A stretch of 64,000 nucleotides of DNA from Stutzerimonas stutzeri (lineage in GTDB: Bacteria; Pseudomonadota; Gammaproteobacteria; Pseudomonadales; Pseudomonadaceae). This document shows, in pieces, positions 1-7,817 of the stretch (the stretch's first letter is position 1; every line of letters starts with the position of its first letter). The stretch spans positions 1 through 64,000 of the forward strand of contig NZ_JAMOIE010000018.1 in NCBI RefSeq assembly GCF_024448935.1, read 5' to 3'. The notes under the pieces are model-generated. The model was not told where the DNA came from. It worked only from the letters and a program-made list of their open reading frames with translations, and searched no databases. A program made the position numbers and the translations under genes.

Positions 1-190
1 AAAACACTGCATAAATGTCTGCGCAGGCGGATTGCTGCGTTGCGCGGTGCTGGAGTGCCAGCCCGGTCGGAATCCTCACCTATACCCTATAGGCTCGGGT
101 TCCTGCGGTCCGTGCGCCTTGCGACGGAATGCCGCCCACTTCATCCTGCTCGCCGATTTATTCAGCGTTCCCTAAGGGCTTCTAAGAGCT
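1..190. other. Window edge, no gene recognised
   Basis: No coding sequence is convincing here. A 61-codon open frame at 40-225 has an arginine/serine-rich composition typical of chance frames in GC-rich DNA and runs into the SDR remnant that follows in another frame. The abrupt start of SDR homology at about 191 suggests a recombination junction near 180-190. Confidence 0.5.
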
Positions 191-388
191 GGCGTCATCC
201 AGACCAAACTGGCCGATGCCTTTGACGCTGACACCAAGAAGCGCATCGTCGAGAAGAATACAGTGAAACGCCTGGGGGAACCGGAAGATATCGGCTACTC
301 AGTGCTGTACCTGTGCAGTAAAGCGGGCTCCTACGTCAGCGGTACCAACCTGGTCGTCGATGGCGGGTTGTCGGTTGCCTTGATGTGA
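191..388 (+). pseudogene. C-terminal remnant of a short-chain dehydrogenase (SDR)
   Basis: The frame encodes about 65 residues starting GVIQTKLADAF and including VKRLGEPEDIG, SGTNLVVDGG and a normal stop. This is the last quarter of an SDR: the substrate loop after the catalytic helix, the R-x-G-EPED/I segment and the final VDGG motif. The Rossmann nucleotide-binding half and the Y-x-x-x-K catalytic site are missing and no start codon fits, so the gene is truncated at 5'. It precedes a damaged acyl-CoA dehydrogenase and intact beta-oxidation genes on the same strand and was probably part of that cluster. Confidence 0.75.
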
Positions 389-586
389 TCCCGGATTCGT
401 TACTGGGGTTGATTGGCAGCCTGTATCCGGGCGCCGATCGTCGACAAGGACAAGTCCCCCCAATGGCGGATGACCACCATGGATGAGGCCACGCACGCCG
501 GAGCGAATTTCCGTCTTTTTCGACGAGGCGACCGGTTAAGGGCTGTGTCAGATTCCAAGCAGGCATAAAAACAAGAGAGCGCCAGC

Positions 587-1245
587 ATGCAGGACATCGA
601 CTTCAACGAAGACCAGCGGATGATTCGGGACATGGCCCGCCAGTTCGCCCAGCGTGAACTGGCACTCCTGGAGGACCGGCTGGAGCACAAGCTGGGCATT
701 CGTGGCTCCGATACCTGCGCCATTAGCCTGGACGACTGCCGTATCCCCGAGGAAAACCTGCTCGGCGAGCGGGGCAAAGGGCTGGCGATCGCTCTTTCGA
801 ACCTGGAAGGCGGCCGGATCGGCATTGCGGCGCAAGCCGTAGGCGTCGCTCGGGCTGCCTTTGAAGCGGCTGTGAAATACGCCCGGGAGCGGGTCCAGTT
901 CGGTGTGCGCCTGACCGACCATCGGGGCATCGCCACCTTGCTCGCGGACATGCATACCCGCCTGAATGCGGCCCGTTTGCTGGTGACCGACTCAAGACTG
1001 CCGGCCAGCCCTGCCTGTCGGAAGCATCCCAGGCCAAGCTGTTCGCCAGCGAACTGGCGGAGCAGGTGTGCTCTCGCGCCATCCAGATCCACGGCGGCTA
1101 CGGGGTTCTCGAAGACTACGCCGTCGAACGCCTGTACCGGGATGCCCGGATCACCCGGATTTACGAGGGCACCAGCGAAGTGCAGCGGCTGCTGATTGCC
1201 CGGAAACTTTTAACAGAGGATAGAAACCATGGCTTCAGCTACTGA
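587..1245 (+). pseudogene. Acyl-CoA dehydrogenase, internally deleted and frameshifted
   Basis: The start ([20 protein letters not shown]) is a normal acyl-CoA dehydrogenase N-terminus. After about 25 residues it jumps to the middle of the family ([12 protein letters not shown], then [11 protein letters not shown]), so roughly 150 residues of the N-terminal and beta domains are lost in frame. The helical domain continues ([12 protein letters not shown]) until about 990-1003, where the frame shifts; the other frame carries the rest ([14 protein letters not shown], then [20 protein letters not shown]) to a stop at 1243-1245, overlapping the next gene. An intact enzyme has about 380 residues. 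FAD binding and dehydrogenation are presumably lost. The 200 bases upstream hold nothing recognisable. Confidence 0.85.
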
Positions 1246-2044
1246 CGTCCTCAGCATTGTTGAGTCCGATGGTGTCGCCCGCCTGACCCTGTCACGGCCG
1301 GACGCCCTCAATGCCCTCAACCGGCCTCTGGTTCACGCCCTGCGGGATTATTTTACCGGACTCTACCAGCGCCGCGACATTCGTGTGGTGGTGCTGGCCG
1401 CCGAGGGCCGGGCTTTCTGCGCCGGCCTGGACCTGAAAGAGCAGGCGGAGACCCCCATTAATCCTCGGGTTGGCGGTGCCCTGGACGAGCAGCGAGCCGT
1501 AAGGGACATCATGGTCGCCATGCGCCGCTGTCCTCAGCCGATCATCAGCATTGTCCAAGGTGCGGCCAGTGGCGGCGGCTTTGCGCTTGCCCTGGCCAGC
1601 GATGTCCGTCTGTTGACCCCGGACGCTCGCATGAACGCCGCGTTTATCCGACTGGGTATCAGTGGTTGCGATGTTGGGGTGAGCTATTTTCTGCCCCGCA
1701 TGGTGGGCAGCTCGGCGGCCGCGGAGTATCTGCTGACGGGGCGCTTCATGGTCGCCGACAGAGCCCGGGAACTGGGGCTCACCAGCATGGTGGCACCGCT
1801 GGAGCAGCTTCAGGAGCACGCCGATGGCCTGGTGGCCGATATGCTGCGCGCCACGCCCCTGGGCCTGCGGCTGACCAAGGAAGCCTTGGGTCTGGCTATA
1901 GACGCCCAGAGCCTGGAAGCCGTGGTAGCGCTGGAGGACCGCAACCAGATCCTCTGCATACAGGACGATGACTTCCGGGAAGGCGTCAGCGCCTTCCTCG
2001 AGAAGCGCGAACCCCACTATTCCTCCGAAGGAGAACAATCATGA
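1229..2044 (+). CDS. Enoyl-CoA hydratase/isomerase family protein
   Basis: A 271-residue crotonase-fold protein, the usual family length. The first oxyanion-hole segment is [15 protein letters not shown] (about residues 57-71) and the second is [17 protein letters not shown] (about 110-126). The crotonase catalytic glutamates are not obvious at the expected place ([18 protein letters not shown]), so it may be an isomerase or dehydratase variant rather than a classical hydratase. GAGGA about 8 bases upstream supports the ATG. The start lies inside the tail of the broken dehydrogenase and the stop overlaps the next ATG by 4 bases, so translation is coupled in one operon. Inferred role: a step in degradation of a CoA-activated acid; the substrate cannot be read from sequence. 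Confidence 0.85.
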   Translation: MASATDVLSIVESDGVARLTLSRPDALNALNRPLVHALRDYFTGLYQRRDIRVVVLAAEGRAFCAGLDLKEQAETPINPRVGGALDEQRAVRDIMVAMRRCPQPIISIVQGAASGGGFALALASDVRLLTPDARMNAAFIRLGISGCDVGVSYFLPRMVGSSAAAEYLLTGRFMVADRARELGLTSMVAPLEQLQEHADGLVADMLRATPLGLRLTKEALGLAIDAQSLEAVVALEDRNQILCIQDDDFREGVSAFLEKREPHYSSEGEQS

Positions 2045-2928
2045 AGGCAGAAGATCTGATGTACCGTGACGGCCTGATGAACGGCCAGCGGATCCTCATC
2101 ACCGGTGGCGGCACGGGCCTGGGCAGGGAAATGGCCGAAGCCTGCCTGATTCTGGGGGCCCATGTCTACATCTGCGGCCGGCGAGGTAATGTGCTTGAGG
2201 AAACCGCCCGGGAACTGATGGAGCGCCATGGCGGCCAGATGACCGCCATTCCCTGCGACATCCGCAGCCCCGATGCCATTGACGACATGGTGGCCAGAAT
2301 CTGGGAGGACGGCGGCGCTCTGACTGGTCTCGTCAACAACGCCGCCGGGAACTTTATCAGCCGCACTGAGGATCTGTCCCACCGGGCTTTTGACGCCGTC
2401 GCCAATATCGTGTTCCGGGGCAGTTTCCTGGTGACCCAGAGCTGCGGCAAGCGCTGGCTGGAAGAGGGCAAGCCGGCGTCTGTGGTGTCCATTGTGACCA
2501 CCTGGGTCTGGAACGGATCACCATTCGTGGTGCCCTCGGCCATGTCCAAGGCCGGCGTTAATGCGATGACACAATCACTTGCGGTAGAGTGGGGCAACCG
2601 CGGCATTCGCCTGAACGCCATCGCGCCGGGCCTGTTTCCCACCGAAGGCATGACCAAACGCCTGGGGCCCCTGGGAGAAATGGACCTGGGTGACAGTCCC
2701 ATGGGGCGACCGGGCCGCTACCCGGAACTGGCCAACCTGGCCGTCTACCTGCTGGACCCCGGTTCCGAATACGTCAACGGTCAGACCATCGCCATTGATG
2801 GCGGGCAGTACCAGGCAGACGGGGCCAACTTCACCGCACTGGCCGCCTGGGGCGATGACGAATGGCGCCAGGCCCGGGAAGCCATTACTTCCGTGAACAA
2901 CCAGGACAAGGCCCAGCGTTCTACCTGA
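2041..2928 (+). CDS. SDR oxidoreductase, 2,4-dienoyl-CoA reductase-like
   Basis: A 295-residue SDR, about 45 residues longer than the minimal family because of N- and C-terminal extensions. The NAD(P) site is ITGGGTGLGREMAE (about residues 20-33), NNAAGNF follows near 99, and IAPGLFPTEG and NGQTIAIDGGQ close the domain. The usual Y-x-x-x-K is replaced by PSAMSKAGVNAMTQ, with lysine but no tyrosine, as in 2,4-dienoyl-CoA reductases, which also share the NNAAGNF motif. GAAGGAG lies 6 bases before the ATG. It overlaps the upstream crotonase gene by 4 bases. Likely an NADPH-dependent reductase acting on an unsaturated acyl-CoA; substrate unknown. Confidence 0.85.
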   Translation: MKAEDLMYRDGLMNGQRILITGGGTGLGREMAEACLILGAHVYICGRRGNVLEETARELMERHGGQMTAIPCDIRSPDAIDDMVARIWEDGGALTGLVNNAAGNFISRTEDLSHRAFDAVANIVFRGSFLVTQSCGKRWLEEGKPASVVSIVTTWVWNGSPFVVPSAMSKAGVNAMTQSLAVEWGNRGIRLNAIAPGLFPTEGMTKRLGPLGEMDLGDSPMGRPGRYPELANLAVYLLDPGSEYVNGQTIAIDGGQYQADGANFTALAAWGDDEWRQAREAITSVNNQDKAQRST

Positions 2929-2957
2929 GCCGGCTTGCTTAACCCGAGGAAGTCACT

Positions 2958-3782
2958 ATGTCCGAAACCGTACAGGTTATCCGCACTGAACATGAAGGCG
3001 TGGTCGAGGTTCGCCTGAACCGCGCCGACAAGATGAACGCGCTGGATACCGGCATGTTTACCAACCTGGCCAACGCAGGCGAGAAACTGAAGAACGACCC
3101 GAGCGTACGCGCCGTGGTGCTCAGTGGCGAGGGTCGCTGCTTCTGTGCCGGCCTGGATATGGGTAACTTCGCGAAAATGGCCGATGGCGGCGGTGCCGGC
3201 GTCGGCGGCCAGGGTCTTGAGCCCCGTAGTCACGGCGACTCGAACCTGGCCCAATATGTGGCCATGGTGTGGCGGGAGGTGCCGGTACCGGTGATCGCGG
3301 CGACTCACGGTGTGGTCTTTGGCGGGGGCCTGCAGGTGGCCCTGGGGGCCGATATCCGCTTCACCACACCGGATTCCCAGTGGGCGGTTATGGAAGTGAA
3401 GTGGGGTCTGGTGCCGGACATGGGTGGCATGGTGTTGCTCAACGAACTGGTCCGTCCCGATATCGCCCGCGAGTTGTGCTATACAGGCCGTATCCTGTCA
3501 GGCCAGGAAGCCTGTGAGTTGGGCCTGGCGACCCACGTCAGTGGCAATCCCAGGGAGGAGGCCCTGACCATGGCGCAGACCATCGCCGGCAAGAGCCCGG
3601 ACGCCATCCGTGCCATGAAGCGGCTGCTGAACAGCGCCATCACTCCTAAGGAGGACGCGGCCCGTATCCTGCTGGAGGAGTCCCGGGAGCAGGACCGCAT
3701 CATCGGCAGCGCCAACCAGGTAGAGGCGGTGTATGCCAACCTGGAGAAGCGGGCGCCGAAGTTTGCTGACCCGGAGGAGTGA
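2958..3782 (+). CDS. Crotonase/enoyl-CoA hydratase family protein
   Basis: A 274-residue crotonase. LSGEGRCFCAGLDMGNF (about residues 55-71) and HGVVFGGGLQVALGADIR (about 113-130) form the oxyanion hole. The segment MEVKWGLVPDMGGMVLL resembles dienoyl-CoA isomerases, with E in the first and D in the second acidic position, so an isomerase is as likely as a hydratase. CGAGGAAG precedes the ATG at good spacing, and the gene sits 29 bases after the SDR in the same apparent operon. With the SDR it could form a module handling double bonds in unsaturated or branched acyl-CoAs. It is the last intact gene before the oppositely oriented thiolase remnant. Confidence 0.85.
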   Translation: MSETVQVIRTEHEGVVEVRLNRADKMNALDTGMFTNLANAGEKLKNDPSVRAVVLSGEGRCFCAGLDMGNFAKMADGGGAGVGGQGLEPRSHGDSNLAQYVAMVWREVPVPVIAATHGVVFGGGLQVALGADIRFTTPDSQWAVMEVKWGLVPDMGGMVLLNELVRPDIARELCYTGRILSGQEACELGLATHVSGNPREEALTMAQTIAGKSPDAIRAMKRLLNSAITPKEDAARILLEESREQDRIIGSANQVEAVYANLEKRAPKFADPEE

Positions 3783-3809
3783 GCAGGCCTTAGGCACGCC
3801 ACCCTCCGT

Positions 3810-4661
3810 TCCTTTACATTCCAGCCTGTCTTTTCCATCAGGCCCTGAATGGCGCCCGCCGGTGCCGTTGTGAACCACTCAGGCGCCCGGGCGTGGCTGC
3901 TGTTGCTGTGGCTACGAATGGCGGCGAGCGGCGTCAGGCCGCGCTACTCCGCTTCGGGCTGTCGCATCGGGATGAGGGCGGCGGCGCCGTCGGACATGGA
4001 CGAGGCATTTGCGGCTGTTACCGTGCCATCCTTGCGGAACGCCGGTTTCAGGGTGGGAATCTTCTCGGGCCGCGCCTTGCCAGGCTGCTCGTCCACCTCC
4101 ACCTGGCCGCGACCGGTATTCACGGCCGTGATCTCGTTGCGGAAGCGCCCCTTTTCGGTGGCTTTCAGCGCCCGGTCCGAGGCCGGGTGTACTCGTCCTG
4201 TTGTTCCCGGGTAAAGCAGTAATGGTCGGCACAGGATTCGGCGAAGGTATCCATCAGCCGGCCCCTGTCGTAGGCGTCTTCCAGATCAAAGAACATGTGG
4301 CCCAGCATATCGGCGTGGCCCAGGCGGGCGCCGTTGCGCTCCTTGGGCACCAGGTAGGGGCGTTGGTCATGCTCTCCATACCACCGGCAATGATGTCAGC
4401 ATTGCCCACGGTGAGTGATCAGGTCGTGGGCCAGCATGGGCCGGAACCGTGCACCTTGCTGAGGGTGGTGCAGGGCGTGGACAGGTCCAGCCCGGCGCCG
4501 AGTGCCGCCTGCCGCGTCGGTGCCTGGCCGAGGCCGGCCGACCGGACATTGCCCATCATGACCTCGCTGACATCGGTGCTGCCCAGACGGGACCGCTCCA
4601 ACACGGCCTTCAGAGCCGCTGCGCCCAGATCAGTGCCTGACAGACTCTTCAGTTCCCCCTA
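3810..4661 (-). pseudogene. Acetyl-CoA acetyltransferase (thiolase) remnant
   Basis: Reading the minus strand gives successive thiolase pieces in different frames: GELKSLSGTDLGAAALKAV, then SEVMMGNVRSAGLGQAPTRQ and STPCTTLSKVHGSG (the active-site region, nucleophilic Cys in the PCTT stretch), MLGHMFFDLEDAYDRG, DEQPGKARPEKIPTLKPAF, TAANASSMSDGAAALI and finally GAIQGLMEKTGWNVK. Homology stops before the second active site (GGGMG). There are several frameshifts and an in-frame TAG at 3944-3946 where a lysine codon is expected; another TAG at 4659-4661 sits at the 5' junction. The gene is dead. It would have done the last thiolytic step of the pathway encoded by its neighbours. Confidence 0.85.
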
Positions 4662-4769
4662 GAAGTGCTGCTGTCCCATGCCGGATGAGATGCGCAGGGT
4701 TTCGGCGCCAGCCGCCCCGGTGAAACAGAGCGAACCGGCCACTAACCCTGCGGTTGCCAGATTGCTCCT
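4662..4769 (-). pseudogene. N-terminal remnant of a TRAP solute-binding protein (DctP)
   Basis: The minus strand encodes a hydrophobic secretion-signal-like stretch (LATAGLVAGSLCFTGAAGAE) followed by TLRISSGMGQQHF, typical of the mature start of DctP-family TRAP binding proteins. It runs straight into the thiolase remnant at a TAG (4659-4661). No ATG remains upstream; the frame enters from the 3' end of the kinase-like gene. This is a fusion scar made by deletion: the 5' end of a transporter gene joined to the 5' part of a thiolase gene. Other DctP genes or pieces lie at 44.6, 53.2 and 56.0 kb. Confidence 0.6.
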
Positions 4770-4794
4770 ACTCCGGTGAATCGGATGCCTTCTG

Positions 4795-5871
4795 TCAGCC
4801 TGGCAGCCTGTTTCCGGACAGCAACTCGGCGCCACGTCGGCCCAGAGTGACGGAGAGAGCGCCTACGGCATCGGCGTTTTTGGCGGCGGCATTGCCGGAC
4901 TGCGCGCGCTTGGCGATACCTTCAAAAATCACGGCCCAGCGGAACAGGGCAAAAGCGCGGTGGAAGGTGGTCAGCCCGTTGCTGAAGCCGGCCGCTTCCA
5001 GGTAGATATCCTCGAATTGCTGGCGTTCCGGAATGCCCAGGCCCTTGAGATCAGCTCCCATTACTCCGCCGTACTCTTCCGGAGTGATGTGCCACATGGC
5101 AGTGGCATGGGCAAGGTCCGCCAGGGGATGCCCCAGTGTCGACAGTTCCCAGTCCAGCACGCCGACGATGCGGGGCTCCTTCGGGTGCAGCATCAGATTG
5201 CCCATGCGGTAGTCGCCATGGACCAGGGTCAACGTTTCATCGCCGTCATCGTTTTCCTTCAGCCACTTTGCCAGCTGGTCGATTTCGGGAATCTCTCGGG
5301 TTTTCGACAGCTCCCACTGTTTAGTCCACCGGTGAATCTGACGGGTGAAGAAAGACCCGGTGCGACCGTAGTCCTGGAGATTTTTTTCCACCACGTCCAC
5401 GCGGTGGAGATTGGCGAGGATTCTCGCCTTGTCGCGATAGATCTCAGACCGGTCCGCCGGGGAATGTTCCGGCAGGATGCTTTCATGGAACACCTGCCCG
5501 TCCAGGCGCTCCATCAGGTAAAAGCGCGCACCGAGGATATTGGTATCGTTCTCCAGCATCACCATCTTTGGTACTGGTACGTCCGAGTCCGCCAGCGCAT
5601 CCATAATGCGGTATTCCCGGTGGACTGCATGGGCACCCGGCAGGGTCTCGCCCCCAGGCGCCTTGCGAAGCACCAGTTCCCGGTCACCAACAGTGAGGAA
5701 GTAGGTGGGGTTGGACTGGCCGCCGGATATGGGGACTAACGACAGGTCGCCGGACTCAATTGATGCCGAGAGATGAGGAAAGTGCTGCCTGAGATAACTG
5801 AACAGCCCCTCGACATCAAAATCTGTCTGGTAGCCGATTTTGCCGAATTGCTGAGTGGTACTGGAACTCAT
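4795..5871 (-). CDS. APH/ACAD10-type phosphotransferase family protein
   Basis: A 358-residue protein of the aminoglycoside phosphotransferase/choline-kinase fold. The nucleotide-binding part is VPISGGQSNPTYFLTVGDRELVLRKAP (described in pieces: GGQSNPTYFL then LVLRKAP, about residues 47-72). The catalytic loop is VHGDYRMGNLMLHP (about 218-231) and the metal-binding segment is VLDWELSTLGHPLADLAHA (about 238-256). Bacterial members of this branch sit next to acyl-CoA dehydrogenases, as here, and mammalian ACAD10/11 fuse both domains to degrade 4-hydroxy fatty acids; phosphorylation of a hydroxyacyl-CoA is therefore a reasonable hypothesis. Antibiotic resistance is unlikely. No strong ribosome site is visible. 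An 8-bp inverted repeat lies just upstream. Confidence 0.8.
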   Translation of the reverse strand: MSSSTTQQFGKIGYQTDFDVEGLFSYLRQHFPHLSASIESGDLSLVPISGGQSNPTYFLTVGDRELVLRKAPGGETLPGAHAVHREYRIMDALADSDVPVPKMVMLENDTNILGARFYLMERLDGQVFHESILPEHSPADRSEIYRDKARILANLHRVDVVEKNLQDYGRTGSFFTRQIHRWTKQWELSKTREIPEIDQLAKWLKENDDGDETLTLVHGDYRMGNLMLHPKEPRIVGVLDWELSTLGHPLADLAHATAMWHITPEEYGGVMGADLKGLGIPERQQFEDIYLEAAGFSNGLTTFHRAFALFRWAVIFEGIAKRAQSGNAAAKNADAVGALSVTLGRRGAELLSGNRLPG

Positions 5872-5887
5872 CTGTTAGGCCCATCTG

Positions 5888-5912
5888 GGGTCGCATCTGA
5901 AGTGTGCGACCC
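5888..5912. promoter_or_regulatory. Inverted repeat GGGTCGCA-N9-TGCGACCC
   Basis: Perfect 8-bp arms at 5888-5895 and 5905-5912 lie 17-41 bases before the start of the kinase-like gene on the minus strand. The size and position fit a repressor operator or a leader hairpin. No regulator gene adjoins it. Confidence 0.4.
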
Positions 5913-5991
5913 ACATGTAGTTCATTTCACTATTGATGACCAGACAGTATGACAAGGGGCCATTACTAGATATCGTCGCAATGGACGATTT

Positions 5992-6007
5992 TGTACAGTT
6001 TAGTACA
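5992..6007. promoter_or_regulatory. Inverted repeat TGTAC-N6-GTACA
   Basis: A 16-base dyad 120 bases upstream of the kinase-like gene, overlapping two direct copies of TACAGTT. It looks like a TetR- or GntR-type operator half-site arrangement, but the partner is unknown. Confidence 0.25.
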
Positions 6008-6187
6008 GTTGCCGGAACCAGGCCAATGCCCGCAATGGGAACACGGCATTACCCCTATCCCCAGGCTGGGCGTGATAGCAACGGTCAGGGTAGGGGCAGT
6101 GGCGGTAAGCGTCCGCCCCCCAGAATATTAGTCAAGCTCCAGGTGTTCGGCGGCGCCTTCCCGGGGGGGCGGCAAGCTTTGGCCCAT

Positions 6188-6378
6188 GTTCAGGCATGGG
6201 TAACGACAAACGGCCTGACCCTGCATCCCGACAAGACCCATATTGGGGACTGCCGACCGGGGTCAGGGATTCAATTTCCTGGGCTACCGTGTCGAGGCGG
6301 GGAAACGCTGGGTGCGCAAGAAGAGCCTCAAGGCCTTCAAGGACAAGGTGAGGAGCAAGACACGGCGGACGGAGAATC
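6188..6378 (+). pseudogene. Group II intron reverse transcriptase/maturase remnant
   Basis: The frame reads VQAWVTTNGLTLHPDKTHIG and then, after a frameshift near 6250-6265, GFNFLGYRVEAGKRWVRKKS and LKAFKDKVRSKTRR. These are the LHPDKT and F-LGY motifs of group II intron reverse transcriptases, just before the maturase domain. The YADD catalytic segment upstream and the maturase/HNH parts downstream are absent. The flanks (5913-6187 and 6379-6654) show no other gene, only the promoter side of the kinase and GST genes. It records a past retroelement insertion in this catabolic region. Confidence 0.7.
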
Positions 6379-6654
6379 ATTATCTATGTGCGATTGCCCT
6401 GGGCGGGTTCTGTCCTTGAGGGCCTTCAGGTACGCGCACCTTTCAGCGCAGCCGTCCTTGACGGAACCTTAATGACGGGCTAGGCTCGATCATGGGCATC
6501 CTAACAGGAACCCGCCGGTTCGTTTTCGCCCGTTTTGCCTGTAGGGATAGCAAACCCTCGGCCCTCTCTGCCAATCCACAAGGCGTGCAGCAGGATCGCT
6601 GTCGGGGCTGGAATCAGCGGACCGAGTTTAACAATAAATAACAGTGGAGTAGGC

Positions 6655-7269
6655 ATGAAGATTTACGAGATGGCCCAAGCGCCTAACCCCAGGCGAGTTC
6701 GTATGTATCTTGCAGAAAAAGGGCTCACCGATCAGGTCGAATTCGTCCAGATTGACCTCCAGGGAGGCGACAACCTCACCCCCGAGTTCGCGGCGAAGAA
6801 CCCCATGAAGAAAGTTCCGGTGCTGGAATTAGACGATGGCACCTGCATTTCCGAGACCATGGCGATCTGCCGCTATTTTGAAGAGCTCCACCCCGAGAAG
6901 CCGCTGATGGGACGGGATGCGAAGGAGAAAGCGCTGGTCGAGCAGTGGGTCCGCTGGGTTGATTTCTATTTCTTTCTCCCCACCGGCATGGCATTCCAGC
7001 ACATAAGCGGTGTCTTCAAGGATCGCATGAAATGCTTCCCTGAATGGGGCACCGAATGCCGGGGTCAGGCGGAGAAATTCTTCGGCGTGCTGGATGCGCA
7101 TCTGGAAGGGCGCGAATACCTGGTGGGGGACCAACTCACCACTGCCGATGTCAGCGCCTTCTGCACGGTCGAGTTCAACAAGGTCAACCGCCTTGCCATT
7201 GCGGATGACCAGGTTCGCCTCAAGGCTTGGCACGAACGCATGAAAGCCCGGCCTTCCGCCGGCGCCTAA
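6655..7269 (+). CDS. Glutathione S-transferase family protein
   Basis: A 204-residue cytosolic GST, normal length. The thioredoxin-like N-terminal domain starts MKIYEMAQAPNPRRVRMYL and carries the glutathione-binding KKVPVLELDDG (about residues 46-56) and SETMAICRYFEE (about 60-71). The alpha-helical C-terminal domain includes EYLVGDQLTTADVSAFCTVE, with the conserved N-capping box. The frame is open further upstream but the start at 6655 has GGAGTAGG about 4 bases before it and matches the family start, so earlier Mets are rejected. It likely conjugates or isomerises an electrophilic intermediate; it lies among catabolic genes but transcribes alone. Confidence 0.85.
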   Translation: MKIYEMAQAPNPRRVRMYLAEKGLTDQVEFVQIDLQGGDNLTPEFAAKNPMKKVPVLELDDGTCISETMAICRYFEELHPEKPLMGRDAKEKALVEQWVRWVDFYFFLPTGMAFQHISGVFKDRMKCFPEWGTECRGQAEKFFGVLDAHLEGREYLVGDQLTTADVSAFCTVEFNKVNRLAIADDQVRLKAWHERMKARPSAGA

Positions 7270-7359
7270 GCGCGCTCCTCTGTCGGCACCGGGCGCAGAT
7301 ACGCCGTGGTCAGTGACGCATTGACCGCCGGCGCACTACGGAATGGCTGACTGCGCAGC

Positions 7360-7815
7360 GTGGGAGAGTGGCGGGGCGACCAGTTGCGCATCGTGGACCG
7401 CCTCAAGGGCATCATCATAACCGCGGGAGGTAAGAACCTGTCGCCCATCGAAAGTGAGAACACCATCAAGGCGAGCCCCTGCATCAAGGAATGCATCGTC
7501 ATCGGCGAAGCCCGCAAATACGTGTCCGCCCTGATCCAGATCGACTACGAGAACGTGGCCAAGTGGGCGGAACAGGAACGGGTAACCTACACAATTTTCC
7601 GCAGCCTTGCGGAGCATCCACGGGTCCAGGAGCTGATTCACGATCAGATCAGGCTGGGTAACGACCAGCTTCCCCAGGTAGCGCAGGTCAAGCGGTTCTA
7701 TCTGCTGACCAAGGAGCTGGACCATGACGACGATGAGGTTACCGCTACCCTGAAGGTTCGGCGCAGCAAGATCTATGAGAAATACACGGAGGTGATTGAG
7801 TCCCTGTATCAATGG
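7360..7815 (+). pseudogene. C-terminal remnant of a FAA1-type long-chain acyl-CoA ligase
   Basis: About 150 residues starting VGEWRGDQLRIVDRLKG and continuing IIITAGGKNLSP, IKECIVIGEARKYVSALIQI and KVRRSKIYEKYTEVIESLY. This is the mobile C-terminal domain of long-chain (COG1022) acyl-CoA ligases, including the GGKNLSP hinge lysine region. The adenylation domain with the P-loop is missing and the natural stop is gone, so the frame runs on into the 3' end of the convergent ligase. The 90 bases between the GST stop and this piece contain a junction but nothing recognisable. Confidence 0.8.
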
Positions 7816-7817
7816 CC

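Noticed and set aside
4795-5871. Aminoglycoside resistance gene
   Set aside because: The kinase motifs are shared, but the protein belongs to the ACAD10-like branch and sits among acyl-CoA genes.
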